NCBI RefSeq assembly: GCF_020819555.1
Contig: NZ_JAJHJB010000010.1
Location: 72,618-136,617 of the forward strand
DNA from: Pelosinus baikalensis
GTDB lineage: Bacteria; Bacillota; Negativicutes; DSM-13327
Length of the DNA: 64,000 nucleotides
Direction: 5' to 3'
Below, one piece after another: positions 53,346 to 62,324 of the stretch (its first letter is position 1; every line of letters starts with the position of its first letter). The notes under the pieces were generated by a model. It was not told where the DNA came from, searched no databases, and saw nothing but the letters and a program-made list of their open reading frames with translations. The translations under genes and the position numbers were made by a program.

Positions 53346-53938
53346 TTTAAATACTCTCCCAGTATCTTGGTCATAATCTTTAGCGCTTGTCCTCTATGGC
53401 TGATATCATTTTTTTCACTCTTTGAACATTCAGCCATGGTTTTCTCCATTTCAGGCATATAAAACAATGGATCGTACCCAAAGCCGCCTAAACCACGCAA
53501 ATCTTGACCAATAATCCCTTCTCTTACTCCATCGGCAGTCACGATCGTCCCATCAATGTCAGCAAGAGCCAAAACACAACGAAATCTAGCCGTACGCTTT
53601 TCAGGGACAACACCTGTTAATTCGGCTAACAATTTTTGATTATTTGCAGCATCATTAGCATCCTCCCCTGCAAAACGTGCAGAATAAATGCCTGGTGCGC
53701 CTCCTAATGCATCCACTTCTAGTCCAGAATCATCTGCTAAGCAGGCCTTTCCCGTATAATGGGCATAATGCTTAGCTTTTAGCTGAGCATTTGCCATAAA
53801 GCTATCACCATCTTCCACAGCCTCAGGAATATCACCAAAATCACTTAAATCTAACACTTTGACAGGCAAGTTGGCCAAAGCTAAGGCAATCTCGGCAACT
53901 TTCCCTTTATTCGTAGTCGCTACCACTATTTCTTTCAT
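53342..53938 (-). CDS. rdgB: XTP/dITP pyrophosphatase (RdgB/HAM1)
   Basis: 198 residues: VVATTNKGKVAEIALAL at the N-terminus, LADDSGLEVDALGGAPGIYS as the catalytic region, GFGYDPLFYMPE and SHRGQALKIM near the end. It hydrolyses deaminated purine triphosphates (ITP, XTP) to keep them out of nucleic acids. It overlaps rph by four bases and yfcE by four, so the three are co-translated. Confidence 0.96.
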   Translation of the reverse strand: MKEIVVATTNKGKVAEIALALANLPVKVLDLSDFGDIPEAVEDGDSFMANAQLKAKHYAHYTGKACLADDSGLEVDALGGAPGIYSARFAGEDANDAANNQKLLAELTGVVPEKRTARFRCVLALADIDGTIVTADGVREGIIGQDLRGLGGFGYDPLFYMPEMEKTMAECSKSEKNDISHRGQALKIMTKILGEYLK

Positions 53939-54678
53939 GGTTCACGTCCGATTTTCCACGATAAAGGTCCTAGAATATCTTTTTGATAATCAATTAATTC
54001 CCCTACCATCTTTTCTGCAACAGCCAGCATTTCATTCAGCTCCTGTCGACTAAAAGGACGTTTTTCACCTGTTCCCTGCACCTCTACAAACTGGCCGCTC
54101 CCAGTCATTACAACATTCATATCCACAATCGCTGCCGAATCCTCTTCATAACACAAATCAGCAATCACCGTATCTTTTACAACACCGATACTAACCGCTG
54201 CTAAGAACTCTTTCACAGGGAAAGGTTTCTCATGGTTGGTATAAATACTATTCACTGCATCGACCAGGGCCACAAACGATCCTGTAATCGCAGCCGTCCG
54301 AGTACCGCCATCCGCTTGTATAACATCACAATCAATCCAAATTGTTTTTTCCCCTAAGGCTCTTAAGTCAACCACACTCCGCAATGCTCTGCCAATTAGC
54401 CGCTGAATTTCATGAGTCCTTCCTGTTATTTTTCCTTTAGCGGACTCACGAATATTACGCACCTGTGTAGAGCGAGGTAACAAAGAATATTCAGCAGTAA
54501 TCCATCCTTCACCTGAGCCCTTCATAAAATGTGGTACTTTATCCTCAATTGTGGCAGCACATATTACCTTCGTATTGCCCACTTCTATCAGCACCGATCC
54601 TTCCGGATATTTTAAATAATTACGAGTGATTTTTAATGGACGCATTTTATCAGCCTTTCGGCCATCTGGTCGGTTCAT
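53935..54678 (-). CDS. rph: Ribonuclease PH
   Basis: 247 residues: RPDGRKADKMRPLKITRNY at the N-terminus, EYSLLPRSTQVRNIRESAKG with the phosphate and RNA-binding arginines, GRTHEIQRLIGRALR and CDVIQADGGTRTAAITG are classic RNase PH blocks. It trims tRNA 3' ends phosphorolytically. AGGAGGAG precedes the ATG. First gene of rph-rdgB-yfcE. Confidence 0.96.
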   Translation of the reverse strand: MNRPDGRKADKMRPLKITRNYLKYPEGSVLIEVGNTKVICAATIEDKVPHFMKGSGEGWITAEYSLLPRSTQVRNIRESAKGKITGRTHEIQRLIGRALRSVVDLRALGEKTIWIDCDVIQADGGTRTAAITGSFVALVDAVNSIYTNHEKPFPVKEFLAAVSIGVVKDTVIADLCYEEDSAAIVDMNVVMTGSGQFVEVQGTGEKRPFSRQELNEMLAVAEKMVGELIDYQKDILGPLSWKIGREP

Positions 54679-54702
54679 CTATTCGACTCCTCCTACAATA
54701 TA

Positions 54703-54746
54703 TAGTACCTCAAATTATCTATAGTTTTAGCGCAGATGAGGTACTA
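54703..54746 (-). terminator. Terminator after the deacetylase-family gene
   Basis: TAGTACCTCA (54703-54712) pairs with TGAGGTACTA (54737-54746); it separates the operon upstream from rph. Confidence 0.65.
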
Positions 54747-54766
54747 GTTCTATTTTATACACATTG

Positions 54767-56086
54767 TTACAATTTTTCCAGCCGATCTTCCTGTTTATTT
54801 TGCACCATATAGTGCTGATAATTTCCTTGTTTCTTTGCTGTATGTACCATATCATAAGCTGCTTTTAGACAAGCCGGGCAAGCCTTCTGAGGAATCATAC
54901 CAATATAAGCTGTTTTATAATGAAGACTACTGCGCGCCTTCGTTTCAATTATTACGTATCCAGAGCAATGAGGGCATAAGCGTACTCTTTCTTTTTGCTG
55001 TTCATTAATACCTTCATCATCATAATAGATACTGCGCTCTGTCTGCCATAATTTACCATGTTTCATAATTGCTTCACGCTGCAGCTTCTCTTTTTTCCCC
55101 CACATATCTTGGCGCTCCTTGATTACATCTTTTATATAGTGAGTGACAGAAGAAGTTTGAGAAGGGCAATCTGCAATATTAGGTTCAATGACTTTACTAT
55201 AATCCATTCCTGCCATGGCTAATACAATCCCTACATTTACATAAGGTAAAGCATCTTCAATGGAATATCCACCTTCCAATACAGCAATATCCGCCTTTAA
55301 TGTTTCGGCTAATCGCGCATAGCCCTGTGCTGTAATTGCCATATTCGCTAAAGGATCACTATAATGATTATCCTGCCCGGCAGAATTAATAATAATATCA
55401 GGTTTAAAGTCTCCCAAAATAGGCATAATCAGATGATCCAGTACTTCATGAAGACCACGATCTGTCGTTCCTGGCGGCAAGGGTATGTTTAAAGTAGTAC
55501 CAAGAGCATTAGGACTACCCATTTCATTGGTAAAACCAGTACCCGGATATAAGGTCCGCCCATCCTGATGAAAGGAAATAAATAAGGTATTAGGGTCATG
55601 ATAAAAGACATCTTGGGTACCATCGCCATGATGCACATCTGTATCAACGATGGCAACTTTACCGATACCATAGGTTTTCCGTAAATATTCTATCATAATT
55701 GCTTCCATGTTAATGGTACAAAATCCACGAGTCCCATGAACAATGCGCATAGCATGATGTCCTGGCGGACGTACTAAAGCAAAAGCCCGCTGTACTTCCT
55801 TCTTCATTACCGCATCAGCAGCTGCAATCGCTCCACCTGCTGACACCAAATGAGCATTGGTAATTAAAGATGCTATATCAGGTACCCCAACATGCACTCT
55901 TTCAATATCCTGAATTTTAGCGATTTTAGGCTTATATTCCCGTATCGCTGGCATATCCAGCAGCCCCTCTTCTACAATCTGATCACGGGTATATAACAAA
56001 CGTTCCTCCCGCTCAGGATGAGTTGGGCTAATCGCCCAATCAAAAGCTGGAAAAAATACCAATCCTAACCTTTGAGCATTCAACAT
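54767..56086 (-). CDS. Histone deacetylase-family amidohydrolase with C-terminal zinc-ribbon-like tail
   Basis: A 439-residue arginase/deacetylase-fold protein. Active-site motifs are present: RPPGHHAM (His pair), DTDVHHGDGTQDVFY and SAGQDNHYSD (zinc ligands), and LEGGYS (transition-state Tyr). Residues about 370-420 hold two Cys pairs (CPHCSGYV and CPACLKAAYD), a probable zinc ribbon not usual in AcuC. It may deacetylate a protein or small amide. It overlaps the hydantoinase-like gene by seven bases, so it belongs to that operon. The substrate is unknown. Confidence 0.88.
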   Translation of the reverse strand: MLNAQRLGLVFFPAFDWAISPTHPEREERLLYTRDQIVEEGLLDMPAIREYKPKIAKIQDIERVHVGVPDIASLITNAHLVSAGGAIAAADAVMKKEVQRAFALVRPPGHHAMRIVHGTRGFCTINMEAIMIEYLRKTYGIGKVAIVDTDVHHGDGTQDVFYHDPNTLFISFHQDGRTLYPGTGFTNEMGSPNALGTTLNIPLPPGTTDRGLHEVLDHLIMPILGDFKPDIIINSAGQDNHYSDPLANMAITAQGYARLAETLKADIAVLEGGYSIEDALPYVNVGIVLAMAGMDYSKVIEPNIADCPSQTSSVTHYIKDVIKERQDMWGKKEKLQREAIMKHGKLWQTERSIYYDDEGINEQQKERVRLCPHCSGYVIIETKARSSLHYKTAYIGMIPQKACPACLKAAYDMVHTAKKQGNYQHYMVQNKQEDRLEKL

Positions 56087-57744
56087 AACTCCTCCTTGCC
56101 ATACTGCAGCACACCAGGTTTTACCTGCAAGCGGCAGGTCATAATTTTTCCCACTGTAGTAAAGCCACGAACCATATTAAATTCCTCTGATTGTATGATT
56201 TGGGTTTCATCGATAAAAATACCATTTTTCTGGGCTAACTCTGCCAAATGTTTTTCTGCTAACTCATAAGCATTTTGTAAGGAAAATTTCCCTCGAGGCA
56301 GTCTATTTTTGATCCCTAATTCCGCAACGGTGTAATATCCTTCTGCAGTATCAGCACGAAGAGTAATATCAAGAGTTGGTCTTGCTACCGCCGCGCCAAA
56401 GGCATTAGCAACCCTCCCATTCTCAGGAAGTGTATAGCTAATTCCCAGCTTTTTAGCAACCAGAGGCACAAGACCTGCCGCTCCGCCGCCTACACCAATT
56501 ATGTTTTCTAAGACAAATTTTGTTTCATAAATAATTTCTTCTACATGATATAAAGGTTCAGCAGCTTGCTCTTCCAACAAATTGGCTATCGACTGGCAAA
56601 TACCATTCACTGCCTTATCTACTACTTGACTCGCCATCTCTTCTGGGCTTTGCCCTTGTAAAGCAAGCAGCTTCATTGCCTTTACTGCTAAGGCGCGATC
56701 GCCAAAATCAATGAATCCCGCCGCTACCATAGCATCAGTCACAGTAGGCTTAGGACCTCCTGCCGCCATAGCAGGACCATGGCGCATCGGTCCTACCTTC
56801 AATACATGATTCTCCCAGAAAGCCAAACTGTCACCGCCGATTCCAACAGACTTAAGGCGAAATCCCTGAACCCCAGTTCCATGCCCAGCAACGGCTGCCC
56901 CTTCTTTTGCTAAAATAGGTCTTCCCTTTTGCCACAATGCAATATCTGTAGTAGTGCCCCCAATATCAAGAGAAATTCCAGAAACGGCGGCATCACCATT
57001 CATGCCCATAATACCGATGGTACTGGCAGCGGGTCCAGTAAAAATAGCCTCTACAGGATAGTTTCTGGCTACTGATAAAGGCAGTGTGCCTCCGTCTGCT
57101 TTTAACACAAAAACAGGACTATAAATCCCACGCATCTTTAATGCTTCTTCTACTGCCGTAGCAAAAGCATTAAAATGCCGCCATACAACCCCATTATAAT
57201 AAGCCGAATTGGTACGCCTTAAAAAATTAAGCGAACCTGAAACTTTTCCTCCTGTACTAATATGAATAGGGCTCACTTCTCCTTGTATCCAATCCGTCAC
57301 TGCTAATTCAAAACAAGGATTACGAACAGCAAATTTCCCAGAAACAACAAATACATCACAAGAAGAAAAATGACGACAAGCACTCAGCACTTCCTCTTTA
57401 TTAGGCTGAGCCATTTCACGGCCACGATGGTCAATATAACCAGATAAGATGTAAGGCGCAACTGGCAGAATATCATTTATGTTCATCCCTGGTCCTGGCA
57501 TAATACATAGACCAACCTGATCAATCTTACCTTCCACTATCGCATTGGTTACAATTGTTGTGGATAGTGCAATGCGTTCAAACGCCTTACTACCAGTATC
57601 CTCCACCATCTTATCTACTACCGTCAAAATACATTGCAATAGATTCTCCTTAGTAGTAGGAGTCTTAACCATAGTGACTATTTTCCCATCTGCTACTACT
57701 ACACCATCTGTAAATGTCCCACCAATATCAAGCCCCAAGAACAT
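56080..57744 (-). CDS. Hydantoinase A / oxoprolinase-family ATPase-like protein
   Basis: 554 residues from ATG 57742-57744 (GAGGGG upstream). The N-terminus FLGLDIGGTFTDGVVV is the ASKHA phosphate-binding motif of HyuA/OplA proteins; ISLDIGGTTTDIALW and GVGGGAAGLVPLVAKKLG follow. True N-methylhydantoinase or oxoprolinase would need a HyuB partner, which is absent. Here it sits between a BadF/HgdC-type ATPase and a deacetylase-family gene, so it probably acts in an undescribed reaction on a carboxyl or amide group. Confidence 0.85.
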   Translation of the reverse strand: MFLGLDIGGTFTDGVVVADGKIVTMVKTPTTKENLLQCILTVVDKMVEDTGSKAFERIALSTTIVTNAIVEGKIDQVGLCIMPGPGMNINDILPVAPYILSGYIDHRGREMAQPNKEEVLSACRHFSSCDVFVVSGKFAVRNPCFELAVTDWIQGEVSPIHISTGGKVSGSLNFLRRTNSAYYNGVVWRHFNAFATAVEEALKMRGIYSPVFVLKADGGTLPLSVARNYPVEAIFTGPAASTIGIMGMNGDAAVSGISLDIGGTTTDIALWQKGRPILAKEGAAVAGHGTGVQGFRLKSVGIGGDSLAFWENHVLKVGPMRHGPAMAAGGPKPTVTDAMVAAGFIDFGDRALAVKAMKLLALQGQSPEEMASQVVDKAVNGICQSIANLLEEQAAEPLYHVEEIIYETKFVLENIIGVGGGAAGLVPLVAKKLGISYTLPENGRVANAFGAAVARPTLDITLRADTAEGYYTVAELGIKNRLPRGKFSLQNAYELAEKHLAELAQKNGIFIDETQIIQSEEFNMVRGFTTVGKIMTCRLQVKPGVLQYGKEELC

Positions 57745-57745
57745 A

Positions 57746-58510
57746 TTATCCCCTCTTTTCCCAGGAATAAACCCCACAGCCGATTGCTCCATTGAGTTGT
57801 GGATACTTTGGTACAACAACCTCTACTCCAAGTTCAGAAGATATGGTTTGTCCAATGGCCTTTCCTAAAGCCACGCCTCCTGTAAAGACAATCACTTCAC
57901 TGGCAAGAGAATGGAGCATCGGCTTGATTCTCTTGAAAATCGTATAATTAACGCCAGCTGCTAATTGTGGAAGGCTATGACCTTCCACAATGCGTCCAAT
58001 AAGCTCAGATTCTCCAAAAATAGCACAAGTTGCAGACAGCTCTACAGGATTTTCCTTATAATTGCTAAGTTCTGCTAAACTAATCCCGAGAACCGTTGCC
58101 ATATTTTCTAAATATCGCCCTGTACTAGCAGCGCATTTATCATTTGTCGCAAAATCCACCATTTTACCTTTGCGCACCTTAATGACTTTACTATCCTGTC
58201 CACCTAAATCTAATAAGGTAAAATTATTAAGTCCAGTCTGCCACATGGCTCCTATAACGTGTGCTTTCAGTTCTGCAATGACAGTAGCTCCTACAATATT
58301 GATGGTATTACGCCCATAGCCAGTAGCAACCACCTTATCAAATTCCCCTACCCCCACAGAGGCAAAGTCAACAACGAGTCCATTTTGCCCAGGTTGTCCA
58401 TAGTTTCGATAAAACTGCACGGTTTCAAAGATTTCAGAACGGTTTACACCTTCTTGATCCATTACAACTAATTTTACACTACGGCTGCCTAAATCGATAC
58501 CACAAAACAT
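57746..58510 (-). CDS. BadF/BadG/HgdC-type activator ATPase
   Basis: 254 residues from ATG 58508-58510. CGIDLGSRSVKLVVMD is the ASKHA motif; the [4Fe-4S] ligand cysteines match NDKCAASTGRYLE and SATCAIFGESELIG, and FTGGVALGKAIG is the adenosine motif. Such homodimers use ATP to push an electron into a 2-hydroxyacyl-CoA-dehydratase-like partner. The partner gene is 10 bases upstream, and the hydantoinase-like gene follows after one base. Confidence 0.92.
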   Translation of the reverse strand: MFCGIDLGSRSVKLVVMDQEGVNRSEIFETVQFYRNYGQPGQNGLVVDFASVGVGEFDKVVATGYGRNTINIVGATVIAELKAHVIGAMWQTGLNNFTLLDLGGQDSKVIKVRKGKMVDFATNDKCAASTGRYLENMATVLGISLAELSNYKENPVELSATCAIFGESELIGRIVEGHSLPQLAAGVNYTIFKRIKPMLHSLASEVIVFTGGVALGKAIGQTISSELGVEVVVPKYPQLNGAIGCGVYSWEKRG

Positions 58511-58520
58511 ATCTTTCACC

Positions 58521-59498
58521 TCATCGCAGCATTTCCAGAAAACTATCCATTCGAAGCTTCGTTCTGGCATCCAACTTACCCGGCTTATCTCCTTCGATGG
58601 TTAGTATGGGTATATCTAATTTTTCCCTAAAGATCATATCCTCAATCTGCCTGAAACAGAAACTTTGGACATAATGCACAATACCATCCAAATTACGTTT
58701 TTCAATTTCTCTCTTAATATCTTCAATTCTCTGAAAGACACCATAAGGATAGGTATACAGTCTGTATTGTTCCACTAAATCCTCTACTTGATAAGGCATG
58801 GCAAACTGCCGCTGCACTTCATTGAAGACAACCCTTGCTCCCATCTTTTCAAAATGACCATATAGATCATTAAAAATAGGTGGAACACCAATATACCCTA
58901 AGCGAATATCTTCTGTAAATTCATTGGCATACTTCGTTTTTAATAAAAATTGATCAATATCCTGCTCAAATTTATTCACATTTCCATTAAAATCACTGCA
59001 GCTAACTTGAAATAAGTGGTTATCCCAACCACTTACTATATTTTCCTGCCAGGTAAGGCGATCCATTTCAGCAATTTTACTTCTTACCCCATCTAAACGT
59101 TTTTTTACAGCCATAACCTGCTCCCAATCCGTTTTTAAAGCTGTAATTAATTTATCCATCTGCAATTTCAAAAGATCATAATCCCGATCAAAAGGATACG
59201 CAAAGGGAATGGTCTCTACACCTACCAATTGCAAGGTTTCCATTAAGGCATGAGTGTTACTGCAATCGCCTTGGGTAACTGCAAGTACTGTATCTATATT
59301 TCCCCGCTCTACGACTACAGAATATAAACCTTTAATCCAGCCGCATATATTACGAGGGTAACCTGCATCTTCGGCTCCTTCTACTAATCGATTGGCTTCT
59401 TTATCAGTAATAAATACATTATTTAAATCTACTGGTACATTTCCGGCTGCTAAAATAATCTCCACAGGTACGGTTGTAGTAATACCAATATTAGCCAT
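58521..59498 (-). CDS. 2-hydroxyacyl-CoA dehydratase-like (HgdB/DCCP-type) Fe-S protein
   Basis: 325 residues from ATG 59496-59498 (GGAGGAATGAC). Cysteines for an Fe-S cluster are in NICGWIKGLYSVV, VTQGDCSNTHA and YVQSFCFRQIEDM, the last followed by PILTIEGDKPG, typical of the HgdB/BcrC/YjiM group. Only one such subunit occurs, not the two of real dehydratases, and its ATPase partner follows. This is like the double-cubane cluster protein plus reductase pairs. Reaction unknown; a low-potential reduction of a small molecule is likely. Confidence 0.85.
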   Translation of the reverse strand: MANIGITTTVPVEIILAAGNVPVDLNNVFITDKEANRLVEGAEDAGYPRNICGWIKGLYSVVVERGNIDTVLAVTQGDCSNTHALMETLQLVGVETIPFAYPFDRDYDLLKLQMDKLITALKTDWEQVMAVKKRLDGVRSKIAEMDRLTWQENIVSGWDNHLFQVSCSDFNGNVNKFEQDIDQFLLKTKYANEFTEDIRLGYIGVPPIFNDLYGHFEKMGARVVFNEVQRQFAMPYQVEDLVEQYRLYTYPYGVFQRIEDIKREIEKRNLDGIVHYVQSFCFRQIEDMIFREKLDIPILTIEGDKPGKLDARTKLRMDSFLEMLR

Positions 59499-59569
59499 GT
59501 CATTCCTCCAACACATAAATTCCATACATTTTAGACCTATAATATTAGTTAATTTTACAGCAAAAATAA

Positions 59570-59600
59570 CAAAGAGGATAGCTGTATTCTATCCTCTTTG
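59570..59600 (-). terminator. Terminator after the CofE-like gene
   Basis: CAAAGAGGATAG / CTATCCTCTTTG, 12-bp perfect stem with a 7-base loop, followed on the minus strand by TTATTTTTGC. Confidence 0.88.
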
Positions 59601-59608
59601 CTAATCAA

Positions 59609-60301
59609 TTACTCACTAGAAAGAAGATTTTCTGTCCTTCTCTCTACTGCTGCATAATTTTTAATAATAACAATCGGTGTCCGTTGGGAAGCGTTACCGA
59701 AAGGATTATCAATTAAAATATGTGCCAACTTCTTAGGATCAAGACCTGCTGAAGCACCTACTACCAATGCTCGTTTTAAATCATTTACATCTGCCACTGC
59801 TGCACCATAACAGCCTAATCGACGTTTAATTTCCTCTGCTACGCCATTTGCCTCCAAAGGTCCGTATACCAGACATTTATCAAAAGGCGGCATTGTGCCA
59901 GTAACATCATCAACTAGAGCAGCATGTGAACCTGCTAGTTCATAAAACACACCATTCTTCCCAACAATTTTGGCAAACATTCCTATGATCATAGCAAATA
60001 AAACGCGCCACTTACCTTCTGCATCCATTAATGACTGCATACCGTATACACTGGATAAACTGCCTTTTTGAGGTACAAAGCGGCATAAAATCTTCGCTAA
60101 AAAGCACACTTTAAAATCTTCGGGCCTTGCCACACGCCCCTGGGTAATCGCAACGACGCTCTCAGCTACCGATACTACATCATCCGGTCCAATATCCTCT
60201 TTGGTATACTTTTCGATCATATCTACAATATTGTCTTTATCTGTTAAAATACGCGTACCTACTGGTTTGAGTTCAAGTTCTGCCATTACTAGCCCTCCCA
60301 T
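59609..60301 (-). CDS. CofE-like (F420-0:gamma-glutamyl ligase family) protein
   Basis: 230 residues. KPVGTRILTDKDNIVDMIEK, DVVSVAESVVAITQGR and the late YGAAVADVNDLKR and IVIIKNY match the CofE domain, which adds glutamate to F420-0. F420 synthesis is not expected in this lineage, and no other cof gene is here, so the enzyme probably makes an amide or glutamyl bond on another molecule. It overlaps its upstream membrane-anchored partner by 13 bases. Confidence 0.82.
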   Translation of the reverse strand: MGGLVMAELELKPVGTRILTDKDNIVDMIEKYTKEDIGPDDVVSVAESVVAITQGRVARPEDFKVCFLAKILCRFVPQKGSLSSVYGMQSLMDAEGKWRVLFAMIIGMFAKIVGKNGVFYELAGSHAALVDDVTGTMPPFDKCLVYGPLEANGVAEEIKRRLGCYGAAVADVNDLKRALVVGASAGLDPKKLAHILIDNPFGNASQRTPIVIIKNYAAVERRTENLLSSE

Positions 60302-60846
60302 TTCGCAGTACCTTTTGCCTGCATAGCCCTATTGATTTCATCACAAGTCATAATCATACGCGCCTTATGAATATACCATGGGGTACGAGCTACAATCTGA
60401 TATACAATATCAATCGGCATATCTACAGACAAATCATATAAATTTTGCAAGGCATCTTTAATATTACCTGTCTTCGCCGTAAATGTAACCGTAACAATAA
60501 CGATTCCACCCGTTCCTTTAGGAATAATCACAGCTTCAAAATAATTATCGGTTCGGAGTGCTGTGGTAAGTTCCATTCTAGAATTTACCTCAACACCATC
60601 AAATTGTTCATAGGGCAGCAAATGACGAGGATAAGCATCCATTATCGTACCATCCTGTGAACCTTTATTGATAAATGCTACTTCACAAGAAAAAGTAGCT
60701 GTTTTTTCGGTTTGGTCAACTAATTTAAATTCCGTACGCTCATTCACTTTAAATTCAAAGTCAGCATCACCTTGTTTGGCAATAAACAACCACACAGCTA
60801 CTGCCATAATTATAGCTATTATTACTATCGTCACCAAGATTTCCAC
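60289..60846 (-). CDS. Membrane-anchored protein of unknown function
   Basis: 185 residues with one N-terminal helix (VTIVIIAIIMAVAVWLFIA, about 5-23) and an otherwise extracellular or cytosolic beta-rich domain (FSCEVAFINKGSQDGTIMDA, GGIVIVTVTFTAKTG). GTG start at 60846; the ribosome site is mediocre. The overlap with the CofE-like gene suggests a joint role. No family recognised. Confidence 0.75.
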   Translation of the reverse strand: MEILVTIVIIAIIMAVAVWLFIAKQGDADFEFKVNERTEFKLVDQTEKTATFSCEVAFINKGSQDGTIMDAYPRHLLPYEQFDGVEVNSRMELTTALRTDNYFEAVIIPKGTGGIVIVTVTFTAKTGNIKDALQNLYDLSVDMPIDIVYQIVARTPWYIHKARMIMTCDEINRAMQAKGTAKWEG

Positions 60847-60941
60847 ACCAAGGCCCCCATCTCCAGAATTTTTTTCCTTTATTAGTATACCAAATTTTAC
60901 CCCATAGGACTATGAAACTTTCCCTTATTACTCCTATATGA

Positions 60942-61754
60942 CTATACTACTGCAAACTTCTCTAAATTTACCAATTCAAATTCTACCTTTTCTGTATCAA
61001 ATAAAAAGCCTGCAATTCTTTTTGCCCGTTCCACATCTGCAGAAAAACACAATCTAACGTTTCCCTGATTCAATGAAGATAATTGTTTTTGCTGCTGTAG
61101 TAAGTATTGTGCCTCCAATCCAGTCTCTCTAGCAGGATCAATAACGACAATCTTATTGCCTATGATTTTTTCAATCACTGAATTCACAAGAGGATAATGA
61201 GTACAACCTAAAATGATTGCATCCACTCCCTGTTTTTTCATTGGCAGCAGATATTCAGCTATTGCCAATTCAATTTCAGGTCCTTCAAGCTGCTCTTGTT
61301 CAATTAATGGTACAAGTTTTGGGCAAGCCTGAGAATAAACAAGTACAGCAGCATCTTTTCTCCCAATAGCCTTGGCATGATTCTTGCTTTCAATGGTAGC
61401 TTTTGTCGCAATAACCCCTACTTTTTTGCTTTTGGTAACAGCCAGGGCCATATCTGCCCCTGTATTAACACCTACCAACGTAAAAGGATATTGTTTCTTT
61501 GCCATTTCAAGACCCAAGGCTGTCATAGTATTGCAAGCAACCACAGCCATTTTCACTTTTTGCATAGTAAAAAAGTCTAAAATTTGCTGCATAAATCCGA
61601 TAATTTCTGCTGGAGGCCTAGATCCATAAGGTGTACGCGCGGTATCCCCAAAGTAGATCAAATTTTCCCCAGGCATGATTTCCATAAGCTCTTTAACAAC
61701 AGTAAGACCACCAATTCCAGAATCAAAGATACCAATTGGTGCATTAGTACTCAA
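60942..61754 (-). CDS. murI: Glutamate racemase
   Basis: 270 residues: IGIFDSGIGGLTVVKELM at the N-terminus, YFGDTARTPYGSR, VVACNTMTALGLE with the first catalytic Cys, and ILGCTHYPLV with the second. It supplies D-glutamate for peptidoglycan. TTG start at 61754 with AGGAGGTGCAGTCAA. It stands as a single gene. Confidence 0.96.
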   Translation of the reverse strand: MSTNAPIGIFDSGIGGLTVVKELMEIMPGENLIYFGDTARTPYGSRPPAEIIGFMQQILDFFTMQKVKMAVVACNTMTALGLEMAKKQYPFTLVGVNTGADMALAVTKSKKVGVIATKATIESKNHAKAIGRKDAAVLVYSQACPKLVPLIEQEQLEGPEIELAIAEYLLPMKKQGVDAIILGCTHYPLVNSVIEKIIGNKIVVIDPARETGLEAQYLLQQQKQLSSLNQGNVRLCFSADVERAKRIAGFLFDTEKVEFELVNLEKFAVV

Positions 61755-62324
61755 TTGACTGCACCTCCTAACAAAATATTCTATCTAAGAATCCTCACTT
61801 ATTCATATTTGCTAAGCTACGTCCACGCAAAACAAATGCCCACAAGCAGCTATCTTATGCCGTGGGTCGTAAATCAGGCTTACACATTATAAGAAGAATC
61901 TTATGGCCATTCCGTCAACGAACAAAGCCTATTATTTACAGTACTTTTCTTTTTTATTTTTGTCAAAAAAACTTTGAGAAAATAGCAATACTACCTAACG
62001 AAAATTACAACCATTCTGTAAAAAGAAAAAACAAAATTCTGCAGTAAAAATCCATTCTTCTAGATTATATATTTAATTCAAAATAACATCAATTTTTTGT
62101 TATAAGACACATTGTTATCACTATTTACATATTATATTTCATAAATACTCTCTCTAAAAAAGGGTTTCACTTTAATGTATACCCCTTGGACGCTGCTAAT
62201 CCAGCACAGAGTATTACTAAAGAAGCGCATATGGTAGCTAGTTTTTTTGCTGAAGAACTTAAAACTCAGTCTTTTAGCCCCATTGAAGCTTAATTAAATT
62301 TAGTGAAAGCGAGGAGAAATCAGG
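61755..62324. other. Intergenic region with a short decayed frame
   Basis: 570 bases between divergent murI and the collagen-like gene. Most is AT-rich without signal. At the right end an open plus-strand frame without a start (about 62147-62293) encodes DAANPAQSITKEAHMVASFF and ends in FSPIEA; it looks protein-like and may be the tail of a lost gene, identity unknown. Confidence 0.4.

Noticed and set aside
58521..59498. Assignment as the 2-hydroxyglutaryl-CoA dehydratase of the hydroxyglutarate pathway
   Set aside because: Only one dehydratase-like subunit, and no glutaconate CoA-transferase or hydroxyglutarate dehydrogenase nearby; glutamate here goes by methylaspartate.
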